From NCBI GenBank assembly GCA_964565405.1, contig CAZMEW010000001.1:1-64000 (forward strand): a stretch of 64,000 nt of DNA, in the 5' to 3' direction. The DNA comes from UBA922 sp964565405 (GTDB lineage Bacteria; Patescibacteriota; Patescibacteriia; Magasanikbacterales; UBA922). The notes below the pieces were generated by a model, which was given only the letters and a program-made list of their open reading frames with translations, made no database searches and had not been told where the DNA came from. The position numbers and the translations under genes are program-made. Of the stretch, positions 49,192-57,033 are shown one piece after another. Numbering within the stretch: the first letter of the stretch is position 1; the number at the start of each line of letters is the position of its first letter.

Positions 49192-52140
49192 TTACTGTCG
49201 ATATTCACAGATGTTTCGAAATTCACAATATTTACAGACAAATGGCCCGGGAGTTGGTGTGAAATCACCTTGTTTTATCTTTTCAATAGTTGTGAGCAAC
49301 TTCTCTTTGAGCTTTTCAACATCTTTTTCTTCTGCCTCAAACGAGGTTCTCATATTGTCATTTACGTAGTAGAAAGTGAGCTTACCGACTGGTCCCAGGT
49401 GTCTATATTCAGGCAATGTTTCTGCTGCGATTTGGTAGAGCAATAATTGCTGCTTGTCATCTGCGGTTAATTTGTCTTTTGACTTTCCTGTCTTGTAATC
49501 AATGATCTCCAGTGCTCCATTGGGCATCTGATCAATACGATCAATACGTCCATTGATCACATATTCCCCAACTTTTATTTTGAACCAGCCTTCGAGAGAC
49601 ACTGGCACTGTCCAGTTTCCCTCTTGTGCCATGTAGAATACTTCGAGAATTTCCTTACCTTTTTTGTAGTACTCCTCGCGCTGTTTCTTGCTCTCATACC
49701 AATCAGGGATCCATGATTCTTCGTACATTTTGAGAAGCTCTTCAAGTGTCGGAACTTTAACCCCACCCTCGCTTTTTTCCGTAACAGCAGGGATGCCGAG
49801 ATCGAATAGAGAAGCCTGATTGACTCGATTGAGTTCTTGTATACGTGTATAAAATTTCTGCATCGTATTATGCACACTTGTTCCAAAACTAAAGGTTCCA
49901 CTACCTTTGGGTCTAATACTGAGTACATGACCAAGTTTGTACTGGTAAGGACAGTTGAGGAAGCTCATGATCTGAGAGTGTGAAAACTTTTTTGGAACTT
50001 CATACACGTGCTCTACCTGTTTCTTTGTGATTTGCTTCTTGAATTTTGATAGAACTGCTGCAGAGTCTGTATTATCTAGGTCTTTTTTTTCAATCGACAG
50101 CTCTTCCACAAACCTACTTATTTTTTTCTTCCGTTTTCGATCTTCCCCATAATAATCGGCACTCGTAAAGTATATCTGTTCTTTTGCACGAGTGATTGCA
50201 ACGTAAAACAGTCTCCGCTCTTCTTCGATATGAAAATCTGTATTTTCTTCGTTCGATTCTCGGGTCAATTCAAGTGGAAGCTCAATACCACTGCTCCGCT
50301 CACGACTAGGAAATCGGTCTTCTACGCAATTCACCATAAACACATATCGATACTCGAGCCCTTTTGAACCGTGAATGGTGAGTACCTGTACTGATCCTGC
50401 CGTATCTTGTGGTTGGAATATTTTTCCTGCATCTCCTGATTCGAGAATATGGTCAAAATGTTCGACAAATCCGAGCACATGGCTCCCGGGAGTTACTTCT
50501 TCATACGCATTAATTGCATCGAAAAATTGTTTGAGGTATTGAATTTGTCTGATCACGGTCGGATTCCCTTTGGTTTCTTCCTGTGCTAAATAAGTCAAAT
50601 ATCCCACTTCTTCTAAAAATCCGTATAGCACCGTGGTAGGTTTTTCAAACCGTGTCGCTTCAATACCTTTTTTTACCGCACTGATTAATTTATCCAACTG
50701 TTCAACACCTGGACTGCTTACAAAAAATTCTTTTGCTCGCGTAAATGCTTCGTAATATGGAATTGATTTTTTGTTTGCACCTGAAATCAATTTCTGAACA
50801 TCAGTTTCCGACATTGCAAGACATGGTAGTCGCATGAGGCGATACCAGGACGTATTCTCATATTCTCGTGCAGCAATACGCAAGAATGCAAGTACATCAA
50901 GTACAATTGGCTGTCTGTAGAGTCCACCTGACGCCAGGAATTCATAGGGAATATCAAAAGATTCGAATGCATTAAGGAACGGTTCTGCGTGGCTATTGGC
51001 TCTCACTAATACTGCACAATCATCCCATTCAAATTCAGGATCGTTTTTTTTCAACTCTAGTATTTTTTGTATCACTGCAGAAACTTCCTGGTCGAGTGTC
51101 TCTTTATGAATATGCTCGATCGTTGCTGGTTTTGTCTTTCCTCCTGCGACGAGTTTTTTATCCAGCCCCAATTTCACTTCGAGTCGATCTGGGTTATTAT
51201 TGATAATTGAGGTATACGCAGTATCAAGGATTTCCTGACTTGAGCGATAATTCTCGGTTAAGACAATTCCTTTTGCATTGGGAAAATCCTCTTTGAAGCG
51301 CAAAATAATCGACACATTTGATCCTCGAAATGAATAGATGGACTGATCATCGTCTCCTACTACCGTCAACTGTGCTTTGTTTGCAAGCAATCGAATCAAT
51401 TCATACTGTGCATAATTGACATCTTGAAATTCATCAACGAGAATATGCGTAAATCGTTCTTGTATCTTCTGTAAAATATTTGGGCGTTCTTTTAAGAGTT
51501 TGTGGGTATAGAAAATAAGGTCTCCAAAATCCAGTGCGTTATTATCGAGTAATAGTTTATTGTATACATGATACGCGTTGGCAAGCTCGATCAAACGATT
51601 TTTTTCCTGCACTTCGGCTTCATCTTTATCAAGGATAAGCCCCTCTACATACGCCAAATATTCTCCGGACGAAACTAATTCATCCTTTGCTTGTGAAAAA
51701 TGATCGATGAGCGCGTGTATATTGGAATTGGGGTTGCCCATCGGGCGATAGTATTCCAAATTGAACTCAAGTAAATTTTCACGTACGAGCATCCACGCAT
51801 CAGTGTCTGTGAGGAGTCTCGCGTTCTTAGGCAAACCAATTTCTACACCATATTTCTCGAGTAATCGCTGACAGAATGCGTGAAAGGTGGAAATCTGTAG
51901 ATCGACATACCCAAGTTCGAGCTCACTATCAACACGCTCCTGCATCTCACTTGCTGCTTTTTCTGTAAACGTGAGCGCTAGAATATTCTCTGGTGCTGCA
52001 ATTTTTTGTTTTAGAAGATAGGCAATCTTTTTTGTAATCACGGTAGTTTTCCCTGTTCCTGCTCCGGCAACTATAAGCAAAGGACCGTCGATGTACTCGA
52101 CAGCCCTCTGTTGTGCTGAATTTAGGGCACGTTCAGACAT
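49192..52140 (-). CDS. UvrD/PcrA-type helicase fused to an Fe-S PD-(D/E)XK nuclease
   Basis: Superfamily 1 DNA helicase with nuclease, of the AddA/RecB-like class. Helicase motifs: LIVAGAGTGKTTVITKKIA (I), LTFTEKAASEMQERV (Ia), HILVDEFQDVNYAQYELI (II), VGDDDQSIYSFRGSN (III), LTENYRSSQEIL (IV), TIHGSKGLEYRYVF (V) and RRLFYVAITRAKEQIYFT (VI). The C-terminal 270 residues form a nuclease: FSHSQIMSFLNCPYQYKLGH, GRIDRIDQMPNGALEIIDYKTG and CKYCEFRNIC. The four cysteines (NCPYQ and CxxCx5C) are those of Cas4/AddB-type [4Fe-4S] nucleases. The start is the ATG at 52140 or 52146. Role: double-strand break processing or repair. Confidence 0.93.
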   Translation of the reverse strand: MSERALNSAQQRAVEYIDGPLLIVAGAGTGKTTVITKKIAYLLKQKIAAPENILALTFTEKAASEMQERVDSELELGYVDLQISTFHAFCQRLLEKYGVEIGLPKNARLLTDTDAWMLVRENLLEFNLEYYRPMGNPNSNIHALIDHFSQAKDELVSSGEYLAYVEGLILDKDEAEVQEKNRLIELANAYHVYNKLLLDNNALDFGDLIFYTHKLLKERPNILQKIQERFTHILVDEFQDVNYAQYELIRLLANKAQLTVVGDDDQSIYSFRGSNVSIILRFKEDFPNAKGIVLTENYRSSQEILDTAYTSIINNNPDRLEVKLGLDKKLVAGGKTKPATIEHIHKETLDQEVSAVIQKILELKKNDPEFEWDDCAVLVRANSHAEPFLNAFESFDIPYEFLASGGLYRQPIVLDVLAFLRIAAREYENTSWYRLMRLPCLAMSETDVQKLISGANKKSIPYYEAFTRAKEFFVSSPGVEQLDKLISAVKKGIEATRFEKPTTVLYGFLEEVGYLTYLAQEETKGNPTVIRQIQYLKQFFDAINAYEEVTPGSHVLGFVEHFDHILESGDAGKIFQPQDTAGSVQVLTIHGSKGLEYRYVFMVNCVEDRFPSRERSSGIELPLELTRESNEENTDFHIEEERRLFYVAITRAKEQIYFTSADYYGEDRKRKKKISRFVEELSIEKKDLDNTDSAAVLSKFKKQITKKQVEHVYEVPKKFSHSQIMSFLNCPYQYKLGHVLSIRPKGSGTFSFGTSVHNTMQKFYTRIQELNRVNQASLFDLGIPAVTEKSEGGVKVPTLEELLKMYEESWIPDWYESKKQREEYYKKGKEILEVFYMAQEGNWTVPVSLEGWFKIKVGEYVINGRIDRIDQMPNGALEIIDYKTGKSKDKLTADDKQQLLLYQIAAETLPEYRHLGPVGKLTFYYVNDNMRTSFEAEEKDVEKLKEKLLTTIEKIKQGDFTPTPGPFVCKYCEFRNICEYRQ

Positions 52141-52152
52141 ACACAATATAAA

Positions 52153-53134
52153 CTATAATACCGGTTTGACTACGGGGACAACTGTGGCACTGTCGGTTGT
52201 TTTTTCTGGAGCCACAAGTGTGAAGCATTGCCTTCCTGGACCATGTTGATATGAGAACATGTTTGGTTCTACAGGGACATAAGATGTTTTTGTATTACCC
52301 TGGGCATCTTCAGATGACATGGCAAAAGTCGCGCATAATTCATACGTCCTTTCTTCCTCTGCCATTCGGTACTCGTACTCTACTCCTGTTTCAGGGTCAT
52401 TTAATACTCCACCAAAATAATACGGAGGCTTATTAAGGTCGGCCAAAATCGCTGGGAGNNNNNNNNNNNNNNNNNNNNNNNNCGCCTACCTGCGCGTAAT
52501 ATGCATCAATGGAATATTTTAAACTTTGTAATTGTTGCGATCGCATACTATCGAATCTAAGAGCTCTTTGTCTGGTGGGGCTACCGATAATGAAGAACGC
52601 ACCCACCACGCACACTATCACTAAACCGATCGCACCATATCTAAACACTACTCGTTTGCGTGGGGTCAACGCGTCGCGAATATCGTAGAGATAATACGAG
52701 AAAATCATTGCTGCAACTAAGAGTACTGAGAGCGCTTTGAGGAAGAAACGGATCGTTAACTCCCCTGAAAGGAAGCTATTCAGTATGGAAATGAGAGAGC
52801 CAATGATCATGAAGATTGACACAAAAAGCGTTAGATATACAAGCCATTTTCTCACTCCGATTGTTTTGAGCTCTGGATGCTTGACGTATCCTTTCTGTAA
52901 ATACCATGCTGACCAAATGTACACGGGGAAAACTACTACTAAGGTGGCAATCGCGAAACGAAGCGGTCCATTGCTTATATCATAGTAGTAATATTCAGGA
53001 AGTAGTGCGTCTGGAAAAAAATGATTCACATATTGAAACATGAGTGTAATGAAGGCCGTTGCGCTCATGTAGAGGGTTACGATCGAGAGCAGGTGAAGGA
53101 AAAAATCACGTGCGGTTGATTTGTGCTCTGCCAT
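52153..53134 (-). CDS. Membrane protein (DUF5671-type) split by an assembly gap
   Basis: One gene, interrupted by N. The N-terminal 185 residues have about six membrane helices (FFLHLLSIVTLYMSATAFITLMFQYVNHFF, FAIATLVVVFPVYIWSAWYL, WLVYLTLFVSIFMIIGSL, ALSVLLVAAMIFSYYLYDIRDAL, YGAIGLVIVCVVGAFFIIGSP); SLKYSIDAYYAQVG then meets the gap. Beyond it, in another frame, LPAILADLNKPPYYFGGVLNDPETGVEYEYR continues the same protein type as a periplasmic tail, ending in VVPVVKPVL. In these proteins LPxxLxxL naturally follows YYxxxG. A true gap length of 2 modulo 3 would restore the frame. Function unknown. Confidence 0.82.
52459..52482. other. Assembly gap of 24 N (wrong length)
   Basis: Twenty-four N within the DUF5671-like gene; this length breaks the frame, whereas 23 or 26 bases would keep it. 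Confidence 0.9.
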
Positions 53135-53144
53135 AGAGAATAGA

Positions 53145-53660
53145 TTAATGAATAATAGAAATAAGTTTCGTAATCATTTTTTTGGTGTCCTCAGTATACT
53201 GCTTTTCAAGATCTTCTTTTGAGAGTTTTTCGACTAGACCTACGTATACGCTTGGCACGACTGCACGCATCTGAAGGTACATGAATATTGCCATGAGATG
53301 TTCTACCATACGAGCTCCGCCGATTTTTCCTGATGATACACCGACTACTCCTACTGCTTTTCCTTCATACTCTTTGTGCGCCATATCGAGGAGAAGTTTG
53401 AATTCTCCAGGGAAACTTCGATTGTACTCTGGGACAACAAAAATGAAACCAGACGCTTTCTTCGCAACTTCTTTCCATTTTGTGGTTTTATCACTTTCTT
53501 CCCAGCTTGGAATTGTGCGCGTCATTGGAAAATCCTGTACATCAAAAAATTCAGCTTCCACATCAAAAGTCTCGGCAATGGAGTGCACAAATTTCGCTAC
53601 AGACTCAGAATATCTTCCTTCTCGGGCAGTACCGAGAACTACAGGTATATACGGTTTCAT
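53145..53660 (-). CDS. NADPH-dependent FMN reductase family protein
   Basis: Flavodoxin-like reductase that uses NAD(P)H to reduce FMN, quinones or azo compounds. VVLGTAREGRYSESVAKFVHSI is the phosphate-binding start, FIFVVPEYNRSFPGEFKLLLDMA contains the PEYN flavin-contact motif, and VVGVSSGKIGGARMVEHLMAIF the second flavin loop. 171 residues, normal. It starts at 53660 and lies 10 bp upstream of the DUF5671-like gene; a shared operon is likely but no functional link is evident. Confidence 0.9.
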   Translation of the reverse strand: MKPYIPVVLGTAREGRYSESVAKFVHSIAETFDVEAEFFDVQDFPMTRTIPSWEESDKTTKWKEVAKKASGFIFVVPEYNRSFPGEFKLLLDMAHKEYEGKAVGVVGVSSGKIGGARMVEHLMAIFMYLQMRAVVPSVYVGLVEKLSKEDLEKQYTEDTKKMITKLISIIH

Positions 53661-53699
53661 ATACCATAGCGTAACAGATTACAGGAGCATAAGCAACTA

Positions 53700-53728
53700 T
53701 TGACAAAACAGGTTATTTATGCTATACT
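53700..53728 (+). promoter_or_regulatory. Near-consensus sigma-70 promoter of the twin small-protein cassette
   Basis: TTGACA (53700-53705), exactly 17 bp, TATACT (53723-53728). One of the best promoters in the window. Confidence 0.9.
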
Positions 53729-53734
53729 TAGCTG

Positions 53735-53836
53735 TTTCCGTATTTGTCCGCAGGCTGTAGAGAGTGTACCTCATTGAAGTGCCCTCTCTGCAGCGCTACG
53801 GAATGAATCCGTCGCTGAGGCCTTTTTGGAGGAGCT
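53735..53836 (+). promoter_or_regulatory. Structured 5' leader of the twin small-protein cassette
   Basis: TTCCGTA (53736-53742) pairs with TACGGAA (53797-53803), and inside it GCTGTAGAGAG (53754-53764) pairs with CTCTCTGCAGC (53784-53794), with one G-U. The base-paired unit begins at the expected transcription start. GGAGGAG follows at 53828-53834 as ribosome binding site. It may be a cis-regulatory RNA or an mRNA-stabilising cap. Confidence 0.6.
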
Positions 53837-53965
53837 GTGAGAAAGTTTATTATCTCTATTGGATTGACGGTCGTCCTCGGAATGATGGTGGCCCGCGTGG
53901 TCACCTACTTCCTCAACGAAGCCCCGGTCCTTCCGGAGCGGCACCAGTTCGTGTCGCATCGATGA
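53837..53965 (+). CDS. Small membrane protein, 42 residues (first of a coupled pair)
   Basis: GTG start preceded at once by a strong GGAGGAG site. It encodes one membrane helix (FIISIGLTVVLGMMVARVVTYFL, residues 4-26) after a basic VRK, and a short C-terminal tail (NEAPVLPERHQFVSHR). G/C-ending codons, unlike the flanking atpC and FMN reductase genes. The stop overlaps the start of the next small gene (ATGA). No family is known to me. It is below the size of usual gene calls. Confidence 0.6.
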   Translation: MRKFIISIGLTVVLGMMVARVVTYFLNEAPVLPERHQFVSHR

Positions 53966-54057
53966 GCACGACGGGTACCTGTAATATGATCGGCACACTG
54001 TCGATCATTGTGATCATCGTCGTAATTGCTGCGATTCTCAAAGCAAGCTACGGATGA
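53962..54057 (+). CDS. Small membrane protein, 31 residues (second of a coupled pair)
   Basis: Starts within the stop of the previous gene (ATGA overlap), which means coupled translation. It is essentially one helix, GTLSIIVIIVVIAAIL, with a short polar N-terminus MSTTGTCNM (one cysteine) and a KASYG tail. Tiny, very hydrophobic paired proteins resemble type I toxins or holin-like or regulatory membrane peptides; the sequence does not decide between them. GC-rich. Followed by a UUCG hairpin and a terminator. Confidence 0.58.
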   Translation: MSTTGTCNMIGTLSIIVIIVVIAAILKASYG

Positions 54058-54078
54058 TCCAATCGGGAACCTACGCAA

Positions 54079-54100
54079 GGCGGTGTCTTCGGACGCCGCC
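54079..54100 (+). other. UUCG tetraloop hairpin after the twin small genes
   Basis: GGCGGTGTC (54079-54087), TTCG, GACGCCGCC (54092-54100): a 9-bp stem with one G-U and a UUCG loop, no T run; probably an RNA-stabilising or attenuating hairpin. Confidence 0.7.
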
Positions 54101-54142
54101 TCTACCAACTATCATTTTAAATATTTGAAGTGATTGAGGAAT

Positions 54143-54173
54143 AAAAAATCCCCGAGATAATCGAGGATTTTTT
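54143..54173. terminator. Bidirectional terminator between small genes and atpC
   Basis: AAAAAATCCCCGA pairs with TCGAGGATTTTTT, one mismatch, 5-nt loop; T runs on both strands, so it ends the atp operon and the small-gene cassette. Confidence 0.85.
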
Positions 54174-54186
54174 GTTTGGTATATTT

Positions 54187-54606
54187 TTATCTCGTAGGTT
54201 TATACTTCTTTGCAATGCGCAATCGATTCATTTCTTTTTCAAGAGAAGCTTGTACACGTGCAAAGTCTACATCTGCTGATTTTTCTTCTGCTGCAAGCAA
54301 TTCTTCGGCTCGTTTGCGACCAGCTTCGGCTCGTTCGAGATCAATTTCTTCTGCTCTCTCTGCACTGTCTGCGAGAATATAAATAGTATTATCTTTTCTG
54401 ACTTCAGCTACCCCACCTGATACGGCAATTGGTACTTCATGATCTTTTTTGAATACAACGAGCTCTCCTGCATCGAGGATCGTAATGAGCGGAACATGGT
54501 GTGGTAAAACCGTAATATACCCTTCTTTAGTTGGGATGGTTACCTTCTCTACTTGTTCGTCGGAGTAGACGATTCCTTCGGGTTTAACAATTTTAAAGTT
54601 TAGCAT
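54187..54606 (-). CDS. atpC: ATP synthase epsilon subunit
   Basis: Central-stalk subunit that couples and inhibits F1. N-terminal beta sandwich (FKIVKPEGIVYSDEQVEKVTIPTKEGYITVLPHHVPLITILDAGELVV) and C-terminal helical pair (SAERAEEIDLERAEAGRKRAEELLAAE, with the extended tail RVQASLEKEMNRLRIAKKY). 139 residues, normal. Last gene of the atp operon, separated from atpD by a 91-bp stretch with a dispersed repeat. Confidence 0.95.
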   Translation of the reverse strand: MLNFKIVKPEGIVYSDEQVEKVTIPTKEGYITVLPHHVPLITILDAGELVVFKKDHEVPIAVSGGVAEVRKDNTIYILADSAERAEEIDLERAEAGRKRAEELLAAEEKSADVDFARVQASLEKEMNRLRIAKKYKPTR

Positions 54607-54626
54607 AACATTAATTTAGACACATT

Positions 54627-54699
54627 AAACGATCAACGAACAGTGAGCAACGAGCAAATACAAACTAGATCGTTGATCGTAGGTCGTCGCTCGTTGGTT
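54627..54699 (-). repeat. Intergenic repeat, copy 2 (CGATCAACGAACAAC family)
   Basis: AAACGATCAACGAACAGTGAGCAACGAGCAA and, inverted, GATCGTTGATCG, GTCGTCGCTCGTTGGTT. Related in wording and layout to 3748-3823. It fills the atpD-atpC spacer and would be part of the mRNA. Confidence 0.6.
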
Positions 54700-56065
54700 A
54701 CACCACTTCCTCAATCGTTCCTTTCATATAGAAGGCACCTTCTGGCTTGTCATCATGCTTTCCATCAAGAATTTCTCGGAACCCTTTTACGGTGTCAGCA
54801 ACTTTCACATACTTTCCACTCATACCCGTGAACTGTTCTGCTACGAAGAATGGCTGGCTCAAGAATCGTTGAATTTTACGTGCACGTGCAACGGTAATCT
54901 TGTCTTCATCTGACAATTCTTCCATACCGAGAATTGCAATAATATCTTGCAAATCTTTGTATCGCTGAAGAATCTTCTGCACTTCTCGCGCTACGGTGTA
55001 GTGTTCCATTCCCACAATTTGTGGATCAAGCACGGTTGAGCTTGAATCAAGTGGATCTACTGCTGGGTAAATACCAATTTCAGACAACGCGCGGTTGAGT
55101 GATACGGTTGAGTCAAGGTGAGCAAATGTGGTCGCTGGAGCTGGATCTGTAAGATCGTCTGCTGGTACGTATACAGCCTGGATCGAGGTAATAGAACCCT
55201 TGTCAGTAGATGTAATACGTTCCTGGAGTGCGCCCATTTCAGTTGCAAGTGTTGGCTGGTATCCAGCAGCTGATGGCATACGGCCAAGAAGCGCTGACAT
55301 TTCAGAACCTGCCTGAGTAAAACGGAAAATGTTGTCGATAAACAATAGCAAGTCTCGGTTTTCTTCATCGCGGAAATATTCTGCCATAGCGAGCGCAGTA
55401 AGCGCTACACGTGCACGAGCTCCTGGTGGTTCATTCATCTGACCGAACACAAGCGCGGTTTTGTCGAGCACTCCTGATTCTTTCATTTCACGATACAAAT
55501 CATTTCCTTCACGAGTACGTTCTCCTACTCCTGCAAACATAGAGTATCCTCCATGTTCCTGAGCAATATTATGAATAAGTTCTTGGATAATAACGGTTTT
55601 ACCTACTCCCGCTCCCCCAAACAAACCTACTTTTCCACCTTTCAAAAATGGGCAGAGAAGATCAATAACTTTGATACCCGTTTCGAATACTTCTGATTTT
55701 TGTGACTGGCTTTTGAAATCTGGAGCTTTGCGGTGAATACTATATTTCTTTTTTGTCTTTGCTGCTGGTTTATTGTCGATCGGTTCTCCAACTACATTGT
55801 ACATGCGTCCCAATGTTTCTGGTCCGACTGGAACTGAAATTGGAGCTCCAGTGTCTACGACTTCAGTGCCGCGAGCAAGTCCGTCCACTGAGCCCATTGC
55901 AACTGTGCGGACACTTTCTGCACCGAGGTGCTGCTGTACTTCTAATACAATTTTTGTTCCTTTTCCCATCTCTACTTCAAGTGCGTTATAGATAGCTGGG
56001 AGATCGCCTGGAAATTGTACATCCACGACCACTCCGATAACTTGTGTTACTTTTCCTTTATTCAT
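54698..56065 (-). CDS. atpD: ATP synthase beta subunit
   Basis: Catalytic F1 subunit. Walker A GGAGVGKTVIIQEL, GERTREGNDLYREM, FGQMNEPPGARARVALTALAMAEYFRD and LLFIDNIFRFTQAGSEMSALLGRMPSAAGYQPTLATEMG are all textbook; the catalytic Glu is in GERTREG. C-terminal DELSEED-like MEELSDEDKITVARARKIQRFLSQPF. 455 residues, a little shorter than usual. The loop PAAKTKKKYSIHRKAPDF replaces the classical domain join. Spaced 33 bp after atpG. Confidence 0.98.
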   Translation of the reverse strand: MNKGKVTQVIGVVVDVQFPGDLPAIYNALEVEMGKGTKIVLEVQQHLGAESVRTVAMGSVDGLARGTEVVDTGAPISVPVGPETLGRMYNVVGEPIDNKPAAKTKKKYSIHRKAPDFKSQSQKSEVFETGIKVIDLLCPFLKGGKVGLFGGAGVGKTVIIQELIHNIAQEHGGYSMFAGVGERTREGNDLYREMKESGVLDKTALVFGQMNEPPGARARVALTALAMAEYFRDEENRDLLLFIDNIFRFTQAGSEMSALLGRMPSAAGYQPTLATEMGALQERITSTDKGSITSIQAVYVPADDLTDPAPATTFAHLDSTVSLNRALSEIGIYPAVDPLDSSSTVLDPQIVGMEHYTVAREVQKILQRYKDLQDIIAILGMEELSDEDKITVARARKIQRFLSQPFFVAEQFTGMSGKYVKVADTVKGFREILDGKHDDKPEGAFYMKGTIEEVV

Positions 56066-56098
56066 AAATCGTTGATTAATTGAATGGTTTTTTTAGAA

Positions 56099-57030
56099 TT
56101 AATTTTCCAGTGCTGCCGCTCCTCCTGCGATTTCTGCAATTTCTCGGGTGATACCAGCTTGTCGTGCCTTATTGAACTCCACTGTGAGACTTCCAATCAT
56201 GTCTCCCGCTGCTTCTGTTGCGTTTTTCATTGCAACCATTCGAGCGCTATGCTCACTTGCTCGTGACTCTAGTAGAGTTTGATAGATTTGCACTTCGAAT
56301 AGTCGGGGTAGAATTGTTTCAATGATCATTTCGACATTTGGTTCAAATTCGTAATCATTTTGCACCTCAGGATGCGGCTTATTTTTTGTTTTTTGTTCTC
56401 CCGGCAATTCTTCTAGTAATTTTTCGATGTCTTCTTTCGATATTGGTAGGAGTTTTCGTATCCGCGGTTCTTGTACGATACTTGATTTGAAGTCAGTGTA
56501 GGCTACCANNNNNNNNNNTATTCTTCGCTTTTGAATTTCTCAAGAGCGAAGGTTGCAATCGGCATAATGTCCTCTATTCCAGGGTTGTCGCGAATCGCAT
56601 CGTATGCCCCGACCAGTGAATAGCCGTATCTTTTTGCAAAATAAGCGCTCTTTTTTCCTACACCAATAACTTCATACATTGCATCATTGATCGTCGTATT
56701 TCCAAACACATCTGCTCGTGTAAGAAGCGATTGTGTTTTTTTGAAGATATTTGCATTGCAGCTTCCGGCAAGTCCACGGTTTGAACTAAACAATATTACC
56801 AATACTTTTTTTATTGGTCGAATTTCGGTCAACGAGCTTTTTACTTCTCCCACACTACTAAGTCGCTCCATCAAATCTTTTGCCAGACTTGCGTAGGTAC
56901 GTGTTGCGGTTACCGCAGCAATTGCTTTTCGCATTTTTGCAGCCGAAACCATCTCCATTGCTTTGGTGATTTTTTTGGTATTCTTTACCGACTTGATGCG
57001 TTGTTTGATCGCTTTTCCGCTGACAGCCAT
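56099..57030 (-). CDS. atpG: ATP synthase gamma subunit, split by an assembly gap
   Basis: Rotor shaft of F1. N-terminal half: AIKQRIKSVKNTKKITKAMEMVSAAKMRKA (family signature), IKKVLVILFSSNRGLAGSCNANIFK, YGYSLVGAYDAI, ALEKFKSEE; then the 10-N gap. C-terminal half in another frame: VAYTDFKSSIVQEPRIRKLLPIS, EVQIYQTLLESRASEHSARMVAMKNATEAAGDMIGSLTVEFNKARQAGITREIAEIAGGAAALEN, which is the gamma signature at the C-terminus. Gap length breaks the frame (8 or 11 would fit). About 310 residues in all, normal. Confidence 0.94.
56509..56518. other. Assembly gap of 10 N inside atpG (wrong length)
   Basis: With 10 N the frame meets TAG at once; a length of 2 modulo 3 keeps the gamma-subunit frame open. 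Confidence 0.9.
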
Positions 57031-57033
57031 ACA

